Shown piece by piece: positions 56,101 to 64,000 of a stretch of DNA of 64,000 bases. Positions within the stretch are counted from its first letter, which is position 1, and each line of letters starts with the position of its first letter. The notes under the pieces were generated by a model that saw only the letters and a list, made by a program, of their open reading frames with translations, did no database searches and was not told where the DNA came from. The DNA is taken from positions 620,001-684,000 of the forward strand of contig WIUZ02000004.1 of the NCBI GenBank assembly GCA_015956445.1, in the 5' to 3' direction. The DNA comes from Thelephora terrestris (taxonomy: Eukaryota > Basidiomycota > Agaricomycetes > Thelephorales > Thelephoraceae). The position numbers and the translations under genes were made by a program.

Positions 56101-56237
56101 ACTCAGATCCACACGCGAAGTATTCACGTCCATTACAGGGAGCTGCTAAACGCATGGAGGGGATGACACCTAGTTCTGTGGTATTATTGCTCAAACATGC
56201 GAAGCGGAGGCAAGGACGCAGTGCCAGCGTGTTTTAG
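53126..56237 (+). CDS. MTO1: mitochondrial tRNA 5-carboxymethylaminomethyl-modification enzyme MTO1 (GidA)
   Basis: The start [20 protein letters not shown] has the look of a mitochondrial presequence: Arg-rich, no acidic residues. FAD binding follows with [17 protein letters not shown], then [84 protein letters not shown] and [13 protein letters not shown]. Further on are [10 protein letters not shown]-type GYEEAAAQG and [21 protein letters not shown]. The protein ends with the helical tail ([20 protein letters not shown]), reached through a last GT-AG intron to stop TAG 56235-56237. MTO1 works with a GTPase (MSS1/GTPBP3) on wobble uridines of mitochondrial tRNAs. Introns I checked are GT-AG. 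The partner GTPase is not in this window. Confidence 0.94.
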
Positions 56238-56313
56238 TGTGACACACGGCCAACATTCTGTAATTACCATTTGCGGATGAACGGTACTAGACAATCATGT
56301 GGAACGTCACGCT

Positions 56314-57557
56314 TTACGGTAGAATGCAAGGGTTGTTAAGGGTATCTACCGAATGCACATCAAACCTTAGAACGCCAGAGGTTAATGACACATTCCGGTG
56401 AGAAGTTGAGTTGCCACGAACCAAACTGAGTTCCAGCGTCCATACCCTACGAGCCCACAGCTTAACTGGTTGGGGGGGCTGACCGTCTTCGGCGAGGTCC
56501 ACCTCTGCACCGTCCCACCAGCATTTACGCTATACCCAACGTCAGACTGAGGTTGCGCCATATGACCGGAAGTGACTTACGGCAGGCTTGCGCCAAAAAA
56601 GCAAAAGTTTCTGGGCAGTGGCCATCTGATTATAATCGATGGTGACTTGCCTTTCACCTGCAGCATTAGGAGGGTGATGGACAATGCCGGTCTTGAGTAG
56701 GACCAGGGCGATAGAGGATACACAGCATCGGTTTGGTTCCATAGCTCGGTAGCCCCATTCATCATCTCGGTTAAACCCACTAAAGACTGACGTGAAGCTC
56801 GCGGGGGACTCGGTAGTTGGCGGGAGACCTTACCTCATGCAAAGCATGTCAATCAGGTGTTGCTCTGCAACGTTATTCTCCTTGTTCACGTTACGCTGGA
56901 GGGCTGTGAAAATATTCCTCTTCTGAAGTAAGTGGACACCACATTTCCTCTTCAGTTCCAACAGCGCCTCGTTTGCGGCGCCACTTGTCAGCCCGGGGGT
57001 TGATTTGTTTGCCTCGGATGGTATAGAGAAGTACTCCAGCTCTTCACGTAGTACGATGATCGCTTGTTTAGACAAGAGGGGGTTCTGAGAGGAAGTGGGG
57101 TTGAAGTCTGAGGTCGGAGATCCACCATCAACAAGGAGTTGCTGGGCAGCATAGAGTCCAGGGGAGCTTGGTGTGCCGTAAAAGGCGTCAGCGGACTGTT
57201 TGAAGAACGCGAGGACAAAAGAGAAGCATTCCGGGTCAAACTTGCAAGGAGGAGGTAAGCGAAGGGAACGTGAAAGACTAGACAGCGTACATCAACTCCA
57301 TATAGCTCCTCAAACTCATCATTTTCTCCGCCGTCGGAAAGCATGGCGCTCTGCCTGCTTAGCACGAGACCGTTTGGGAAGAGACAGAGCAGAATCGACT
57401 CTGGGAGGTTCATGATTGTTTCCCTGTCAACTGTGAACCGCTTTCCTCGAAGGTCGAGCTGGAGGCGGGTTAAGAGCTGAGGCTGAAGGCTCATGGGCGC
57501 AACAGGCGTCTGAGACACCTGCGTTATTGGAGATCCTGAACCCTGCATATGGGCCAT
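56314..57557 (-). CDS. WHI2-like BTB-domain growth regulator
   Basis: Start MAHMQGSGSP at 57557. The BTB domain reads RLQLDLRGKRFTVDRETIMN, LPESILLCLFPNGLVLSR, YGVDFDPECFSFVLAFF and ADAFYGTP. The next segments are KQAIIVLREELEYFSIP, LKRKCGVHLLQKRNIF, TALQRNVNKENNVAEQHLIDML and, after splicing, IALVLLKTGIVH, KPARKCWWDGAEVDL and VKLWARRVWTLELSL. This is the fungal WHI2-like family. Yeast Whi2 with the Psr phosphatases helps dampen TORC1 and regulate stress responses; the link here is by family only. The frame continues ~37 residues after LELSLV to a stop at 56314, so the exact end is less certain. Confidence 0.8.
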
Positions 57558-58274
57558 TGTGGGCTAGAGCTGGCCGTCGACGGTGTGGACGGTGGACTGG
57601 TGAGGCTGATGGTCGTCGCGTGTTCGTGAACGGATTGGGAAAGTTGTTCCCACGGTTGCGCCGCAAATCCCGCGGGTTCTTTTGCATCCGGATTTGCTGG
57701 TGAGGTAAGGATGTACCCCCAGATGGGCCTGACCGATAGCTTCGGATGACGAAGCACGGGGCCTGGGGTTGAGGGACACGCGACAAGCTCGCGGCACGCT
57801 AAAGCCTCCGACACGGGAAGAGCTTATGGACATCATGTCGACAATCACGAAAGGGATGCGTGTGGCAAGGTGCTTATCGACGCATGCACGCACAGGTATG
57901 GATATTATAGCTGCAATGGAAGAAGACGTACCGGTTTGCGATCGCTTCCTCACCCTCGGTCCCTTTTTCACACAACCAACTGATGATTTCATTAGTTATC
58001 GGTTCTGATCCAGAACACAACTTCACTCTGTAATAGAGGGCAATAAAATAAAATAAATAAAGTCGGACGCCCCATCCATTCGCGTCGCGGAGAATCAATC
58101 TTTTCGCCATCGGCTCGCCAACCTTTTAGTATAACCTCGCAGATTTTCCGTCCCGGGGTCCCGCATCACCAGTCACGACGGATCCTTTCTCGCCCTCTCG
58201 GAATGATCACGGTTTCGTTTCTCCTTTTATGAACCCCCCTAGTCCACTGCTATTCCCCCCTGCAGCTAGTTAGA
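57558..58274. promoter_or_regulatory. divergent promoter region of WHI2-like and vWA-like genes
   Basis: This 717-bp region separates two divergent starts and includes an AT-rich patch (58040-58065). Open frames on the minus strand here are GC-rich shadows with no motif. Confidence 0.5.
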
Positions 58275-60191
58275 ATGACTTCGCCTTCTGCTGCCATCGA
58301 CGCTATCTTCAACCGTCCCAGAGACGCCGCGGCACTTCTATTCTTGATCGAGGATTCTAAGCCTTTGGCATCCCTTTGGCAGCATGTCAGGGATGCTTAC
58401 CTCCCGACTCTTCTTAATGCCATCCAAGCTGCGAACCCCACCGCTGCCGTGAGTGACTCTACTCGTACTCCCTCTCACCCACTGACCGCGACCCTTAGGC
58501 CGAGACGTTGTGGATGACTACGTCCCAACTTGCTCCATTTAATCCCTCATCTAATCGCTCTGGCCGTCGACCACCGCATTGGAACGATATCCCATTCGTT
58601 AGCTTCAGCCCTCACGCTGAAACCACAATTTCCCCCATCAACGTTACCTCCGCAATTGAGGTAAGCTGAGCTGGTTTCCGCCGCGTATGCTTTGACACGA
58701 CGCCCACGTTTAGGAATTGTCGGCGACTTTCGGCCGTGGACCTGCGACACGCCATCTTGTCGTTGTAGCGACCGTGAACCCATCCACAGACGTGCTAGGC
58801 ACGCGCAAAAATCTCGCGTGGTCTGCCGTGGTGGAACAGTTGTATCGAGTGTGTAAACTCGAAGCTACTCTGAGTTTTTCTCATCCCCCGCTTTATCTAG
58901 GAAGAGATCCGGTTGCACCTGATCGTTCGATCTCAGACCGAGATGGATGGTCTAACCCCTTTGTATTGGGACCTGGTAAATTTGCTGATTCCGATTTCTC
59001 GAACAACCCTAACTGAGCGTGACCTTAGATTGGGAAAGGTCAAGCGTACCAGTCCTTCACCGATGACAACAAATTCGCGTTTTATCTGTACGATTTCCAC
59101 GATGCAACAGGTTTTCCTATTTTGCTCCGTCACCATCATGCCTCCCGCTTACATATTTGGAATCGTAATTCACAGGAAAGGGGAAGGCATCGGTCGTGGA
59201 TACCGGACGCGTTCCCAATTCGGGATCTCAATCGACGACCTCAGCGTCTTCCATTGACAAACCTAGTTTGGTTTATCAACTCCAAAAGATGAATGGTATG
59301 GAAAAGAAGCGACGCTCGAGGACTCGGAGGGACCAGCCTTCCGCGGATAGGCCCGGTCAACCATACCAGAAGAGTAACCTGCACACTCGAACTACCTCTT
59401 CGACGACCCAGCCGGCATCTCCAGACCCCTCTAGTCGTTCGCCCTCCAGGCGCAAAGACACGTCGCGTGCAGAAACATCACCATCCTATTTCGACACCTT
59501 CCCGCCTGCAACTTCATCGGACGAACACAGATCCCCCTACTCCTCAGTCACTTCTCCCTCCCGTAGTTCTTCACCTTCATCACCATACTATCTCGACGCC
59601 GGAACATCTTCATCGTCTCCCGGGCCAAGGAGCATAAGTCCTTTACGAGCGTCTTTACCGATCCCGACCCCGACCTTCGATCACTTCCAGCACATGGCTC
59701 TAGCTTCGCAATCTGCTCCGGATTCCTTTCCTTCAATGTCACCTGGCTATCATGAGTTCCACAACTACAGTCACGAGCTTCCCGGCGAGTTAAGAGCACA
59801 CCACTCTGTGTCTCAGGCAATCCCCGTCGACGGATCGCATTTGGCGGCGCAGTACAGCGACATCTACGGATCAAATCGTTCGTGCTGGAACGATTATAGC
59901 AGGCAACAGGGACGAATAGAATTGTCAGCGTATCCCCGTTCCCTGGAGTCACACCCTGGCGGTGTCTTGGCTCCACGATTAGCGCATCGGCCGGAACAAA
60001 CCTCCGCGACTTCTTCTTTCCCTCTAACGTCGCACGGTTTAGACGCTCCCCCCACAGGAAATCCTGGCGGCGGTTATTTTTATCCGGGTTATGAGGATCG
60101 CGTCGCTGGTACGCCCGTACAAAACACCCACTTCCTCGCCAACCGCTCTCCGGACGCGGAATCCCCAACCACCGTCCCGTACTATCCGTAA
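58275..60191 (+). CDS. von Willebrand A-like protein, possibly related to Mediator subunit MED25
   Basis: Exons joined by GT-AG introns start MTSPSAAIDAIFNRP. The N-terminal ~230 residues look like a vWA fold: AALLFLIEDSKPLASLWQHV as the first strand and helix, AETLWMTTSQLAPF, PFVSFSPHAETTIS, ELSATFGRGPATRHLVVVATV, EEIRLHLIVRSQTEMDG and KFAFYLYDFHDATGKG. The order of strand, helix, self-association block and terminal strand recalls the N-terminal domain of MED25. The C-terminal ~330 residues are disordered, rich in Ser, Pro and Tyr, and begin with a basic KKRRSRTRRDQ. There is no MIDAS DxSxS motif, so metal binding is unlikely. The MED25 link is a guess from shape and not proven. Confidence 0.6.
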
Positions 60192-61420
60192 TCGTGCGTG
60201 CAGGTATTTAATTGTATCCACGCCATGGCCGGCATGATGCATATGCTGGACAGCCAAGGTTTCGCTTCGTTTTACCTCTCATGCAGTATGTAACAGACGC
60301 AACTTGTATTTAGTTTGACACCAGTTTACCGATCGAGGCGGGTGTGGGAAGCTAGCGACGTCGTGTCTATTGCTTGGCCTTATCTACTCCCTGATCAGTC
60401 CCAATCCCTCGAGAATGAAGGCCTCAGTATCTGACATATGCGTATACTTACCGCGGTGATGCGGTTGATAATACAACGCTGCTTGCCGGACGAGATTCAG
60501 TTCCTATCTCACATGCATTCGGATACCATGGCCCGAGAGGGGCAATTTGCATTGCTGGGTGACCTCAGGAACACAACGATTTGCTTCCGACAGCCGGATA
60601 AGTCGAAGAAGCGAAAACGGAGGCAAATTACCCATCGGCTCACGCAATCACCGTTGTCACCACAGCCATCGGATGCAATAGCTACCCCAAGGCATCTCTC
60701 CCCCCGAGGATATTCGAAACAGGTTCCCCAACCTCCTGCGCGCGGCTTTGTTTATACCCGCCTAGTTTGTACGAGCTTCTGGACCGCTGGTGGGGTCGAT
60801 GTGATTTGCGCCAGCCAAGCGATGGCTCGCTCCCGAGCGCGACCCAGCAAACCGGGTTAGCCGCCGAATGCCGTATGGTTTGAGATGCACGACTGGCCCC
60901 CTTGTAATCCAGATACTGAGATAGTTAGCTTGTTGCGTCCAGCCCCCCGGATACTTGCCAAATTGCATACCCAAAAACACAACTATCAAGAAACGAGTCT
61001 GGGCGGTCCATCAAGACGGCATTTCTATGGGTCTAAATTATGTAACTCACCTTCCCAACTTCGTCGGAATCCTCCACTTACTGGGAGCGACACTGATATC
61101 GTCATGTGAATTTTAGGAAACTGTCTTGTTCCACTCTATGCCTGGAACCAGGTGACTGATATCTGAGTGCATCACTCCCTCAGGACCGTCTAGCTAAGAG
61201 TAAGCTTGCGAGGGATCCTTCGACCCCCTGAAACAAAACAGACCCGCCCAGAGGGGACCCCCGGTGATCGATGACACCATCCCCTGCCCTTTGTAAGCTG
61301 ACTGATGCTCAGCGCGCTCAGCAGTGATGTCAGGGATTACCTTACAAACCCCTGAGTTCCCCTCGAGATATAAGCCAGGCGATCTAACTTTTATCTTGCA
61401 CAAGCACCCAGCCGAGAACA
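60192..61420. other. gene-poor stretch before the SDR gene
   Basis: No exon with recognisable motif is seen in this 1.2-kb stretch. A plus-strand frame 60438-60860 (140 residues) has no domain and an odd mix of basic and Pro-rich sequence. There is no transposon or RNA signal that I can identify. It probably contains the promoter of the SDR gene and the vWA gene's 3' UTR. Confidence 0.45.
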
Positions 61421-62542
61421 ATGTCCACGACTACCAAGAAAGCCATAGCCGTCATCGCCGGAATCGGGAATGGAACCGGTATGAGACTGAATCTATCACG
61501 GGCTCAATCCCTGCTGGCTGCTTCCTAGTATTCACCTTGTACCTGCAGGTGTCGGCGCGTCGTCTGCGTAAGCATTCTGCCTGTCACTGGTCCGAGGCTA
61601 GTGAGACGATGATTGTGTTTGACCTCGTTCGAATTGTAGCCGATTATTTTCAAAGTGTGGCTACCGCATTGCCTTGATCGCAAGAAACCCCGAACATCTT
61701 AGGGCTCTTGCGGACGAAATCAACACCGCTGGCGGGGAAGTACGTATTCGCGTACTAGGGTTCGGCTGCTCTCCCCATGGGCTGACTCCCACCGTCGAAT
61801 TTCTTGTGTAGGCCGAGCCCTTCCCAATCAAGAGTTACGGAGCCACGGACGTCCAGGCCGCATTCTCATCTATCACCTCCCACTTTCCCTCATCGGAGAT
61901 CCGCGTAGCCATCTACAATGCTGGGGAAGGCACTTTTAAAAGGTTCTTCGAGGTGACTGATGAAGACATCGAACGTTCTACCACCACCGGAGTGGTCGGA
62001 CCTTTTGCGTTCTCAAGAGCCGCGATTACGGCCTTCAAAAACAACCATTTTTCTGACCATATAAAGCATCCGGATGAAGGCGCGCGCAAGAGGGGAACGC
62101 TTATCTTCACTGGCGCCACCGCTAGTTTGAGGGGTAATTCATTCACTAGCATTTTTTCTGTCACAAAATTCGCCGTGCGAAGTTTGAGCCAAAGCCTGAA
62201 CAAAGAGTTTGGGCCAGAGAACATCCACGTTGCGCATGTGAGTGCCTCCTGATCTCTGTGCACCCTCCGAACCGGGCCTCATTGATCAATGTAGTCCATC
62301 ATCGACGGAGGCATTCTGACTGACAGGAGCCGGGCAATGAAGAATGATCCACAATGGGAAAAGAACGCTGACGCTCGCCTCCACCCAGACAGCGTTGCTA
62401 AGGCTTACAAGTACCTTGTGGGGCAAGATTCCTCCGCATTCACTTGGGAACTTGATCGTGAGTGCAACTGTGAGCATAACCGTTCTAGGCCCCCCTCACC
62501 CTCGGTCTTTTTCCAGTCCGACCCGCCCAGGAAAAGTGGTGA
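61421..62542 (+). CDS. short-chain dehydrogenase/reductase, SDR_c10-like with Phe in place of catalytic Tyr
   Basis: Exons begin MSTTTKKAIAVIAG and carry IGNGTG|VGASSA (the glycine-rich NAD(P) motif), RLFSKCGYRIALIARN, VAIYNAGEGTFKRF, TGVVGPFAFSR and GTLIFTGATASLRGNS. The active-site region reads FSVTKFAVRSLSQSL, that is F-S-V-T-K where classical SDRs have Y-x-x-x-K. Then comes GPENIHVAH|SIIDGGI and the end ELDLRPAQEKW. This matches the subgroup that keeps the Lys but has Phe instead of Tyr, so the classic proton donor is missing; the reaction and substrate are unknown. The subgroup is common in basidiomycetes, so this is a family trait and not decay. All introns are GT-AG. Confidence 0.85.
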
Positions 62543-62649
62543 TCACGACCTTTACTTGAATAGCTATGTAACCATCACAAGCTTAGGCGCCTGTACATTA
62601 CACTGGTCTGAGTCAAACTATCTGCTTGTGCACTATTTCCCGCGATCTA

Positions 62650-63209
62650 ATGGATGAGTTCCATGCCAACGTACGTGCAACAGGCTTCTCCGCCCTCATT
62701 TTCAGCGTGTGTCTATTCCGGCAATCACACAGGTGTACAATGCTGTGCGCCAGATTCCGGCCGGAAAGGTCACCACTTATGGTACATAACATCTGACCGC
62801 CCAAAGCACGTTTCAAGCCAGCTAACCAACCGACAGGGCACATCGCGAAGCTTGTCGGCAAGCCTACATACTCTCGTCACGTTGGACAAGGTCAATGTCT
62901 CAAATAACGGATCCAATCACTTTTGTAAATCATTCCACTTATCACGGGGATGTCATAGCTCTGAAATGGCTGTCGCCCAACGTCGACCCCCCTGTGCCTT
63001 GGCAAAGGGTGATTGCATCTTCTGGTACAATCAGTTCACGAGGACCTGGAACGGATGGTGCGCAGCGGCAACGCGACGCTCTAGAAGCCGAGGGTGTCGA
63101 AGTCGCAGACGGTCGGACCGGGGAGATGAGGGTTGACTTGCGCACGTACGGTTGGTTCCCAAACGCATTGGAAGGGCGAGAGGGTAATGAGGACGATGGA
63201 GATGTATGA
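62650..63209 (+). CDS. alkyltransferase-like protein (ATL), O6-alkylguanine recognition
   Basis: Exons join MDEFHAN, VYNAVRQIPAGKVTTYG, HIAKLVGKPTYSRHVGQ and ALKWLSPNVDPPVPWQRVI. The active-site motif of MGMT enzymes, PCHRV, reads PWQRV here: Trp replaces the alkyl-accepting Cys. That change defines ATL proteins, which bind O6-alkylguanine, flip out the base and hand the lesion to nucleotide excision repair; they cannot dealkylate. The C-terminal tail includes SSGTISSRGPGTDGAQRQRD and RVDLRTYGWFP, as in other ATLs, then an acidic end. All splices are GT-AG. The gene lies just downstream of the SDR gene on the same strand (107 bp). Confidence 0.9.
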
Positions 63210-63272
63210 ATGCAGTGTATCGTAACTAGGGCAAACAAAAATCGGCACATGCGGTTCCAAGAATCATCTTCT

Positions 63273-64000
63273 CTACCTCCTTCCTCCACGCCTCTTTGAC
63301 GATACCTTCTTCGTCTTGGTGATCGTCTTGACAATCGTGTAGGAGCCATCCGAGTCGCTATCTGAGCTCCAGTCATCCGACCAGCTACGTTTCTTGTGTG
63401 GATGTGCTTTTGGCATCGCAGGGCGACTATCCAGGCCCGCTTGGGGGAGAGTCCTTAGGAATGTCACCCGCCAGAGCTTGCAATCTGGGTGATCTTGGGG
63501 GTACCTGTTCCCGAGCTGGACCTGCGTTTTCCACGTCATGATTTCGGTCATCCGGTGAAGGGTTTGGATGCATACCGGTGTTCCACCTCGACCATCCCTC
63601 AGATCCCAGACCGATTCGGACCCTGGCCAGGAGATTCTAGGCGTGAATACGGTTCAGCGTTTGGATCGTTGCAGGAAGGTGGCTGACCGACCTAACCAAC
63701 CCTGGGTCATCGTGCTCAATTTGCACATTCCAAGCAGCGGGGTATTCGCTTGCGACAATCGGAACTCCAGGACCGATACCCTTCTCGATTGTCAGGTACA
63801 AACCGCTAGACACGCTTTTGATGCTCCAGCCCTTTCCTAAGGGTGCGAATTCCCACTGCGATCAACGTTCAGCTGAGATTTGCCACCGCTGTCAAGATTT
63901 AGACTTACTTGTTGGTTACCATTCCCGTGGTACTGATAGCCCACAACCGATTTACGATCCATTTCGTTGAAATCCACAGACACTCCAAGAACGTCGTTCT
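63273..64000 (-). CDS. ricin-B-type beta-trefoil lectin-like protein (5' end off window)
   Basis: The minus-strand gene runs off the right edge, so the N-terminus is not visible. Repeated beta-trefoil units can be read through two or three introns: VSVDFNEMDRKSVVGYQYHG, then WEFAPLGKGWSIKSVSSGLYL, VASEYPAAWNVQIEH and, further on, ISWPGSESVWDLRDGRGGTPV and QLGNRYPQDHPDCKLWRVT. The Q-x-W-like elements and spacing suit a ricin-B-type carbohydrate-binding fold. The C-terminus has a Ser/Asp-rich patch and a basic end (KKVSSKRRGGRR). Such lectins are common in mushrooms and often bind sugars on other organisms. I see no toxic catalytic domain in the visible part. The sugar bound is unknown. Confidence 0.72.

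Noticed and set aside
60438-60860. A 140-codon plus-strand gene in the gap before the SDR
   Set aside because: No domain, no splice context and poor composition; left as gene-poor DNA.
63273-64000. A ribosome-inactivating toxin
   Set aside because: Only ricin-B-type lectin repeats are visible; no RNA N-glycosidase domain is seen and the N-terminus is outside the window.

Overview
The window comes from a nuclear genome of a filamentous basidiomycete, most likely an Agaricomycete. The genes are dense, lie on both strands and are cut by many introns of about 50-60 bases. Orthologues are clearly eukaryotic (SUMO, DIB1, PPIH, MON2, NUP107, PMS1/2, MTO1). Several families are typical of mushroom-forming fungi: an RTA1-like membrane protein, homeodomain and BTB/POZ proteins, a very small hydrophobic protein with a Cys cluster, and a ricin-B-type lectin. 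I saw no transposon, rRNA, tRNA or CRISPR. No species is assigned.

Layout. 1-12.7 kb: the 3' part of an unrecognised Ser/Pro-rich gene, SUMO, an RTA1-like membrane protein, a TOPORS-like RING E3 ligase, a homeodomain factor and a bromodomain protein. 12.8-21 kb, all minus: PMS1/PMS2 mismatch-repair endonuclease, an enlarged xylulokinase and an MDP1-type HAD phosphatase. 21.2-33 kb: MON2, a BTB/POZ protein, a small MIF4G protein and NUP107. 33-41.5 kb: a conserved fungal protein with a calponin-homology-like end, a Sld3/Treslin-like replication factor, a DUF2470 membrane protein, a small hydrophobic protein and a gene-poor stretch. 41.5-53 kb: a Fab1-like PIPK-fold lipid kinase, cyclophilin H and DIB1 back to back, DPH3 and a copper amine oxidase. 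53-64 kb: MTO1, a WHI2-like BTB protein, a vWA-like protein, a Phe-variant SDR, an alkyltransferase-like (ATL) protein and a ricin-B-type lectin that runs off the edge.

Most genes are unrelated housekeeping functions. Two neighbourhoods are functionally suggestive. The U4/U6.U5 tri-snRNP proteins PPIH and DIB1 diverge from a 90-bp spacer, and SUMO lies about 2.4 kb from a TOPORS-type ligase.

The most unusual signal is in gene structure. PPIH appears to contain a 3-nucleotide micro-exon (47578-47580) that completes the codon of the catalytic arginine. The homeodomain gene has a 12-nucleotide micro-exon encoding IWFQ, followed by a GC donor. Two more GC-AG introns are forced or favoured by frame in the RTA1-like and bromodomain genes. 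Another PPIH intron has either a GA donor or a two-residue insertion in a conserved motif. All exon calls were made by hand from reading frame, splice sites and family motifs, without transcripts.
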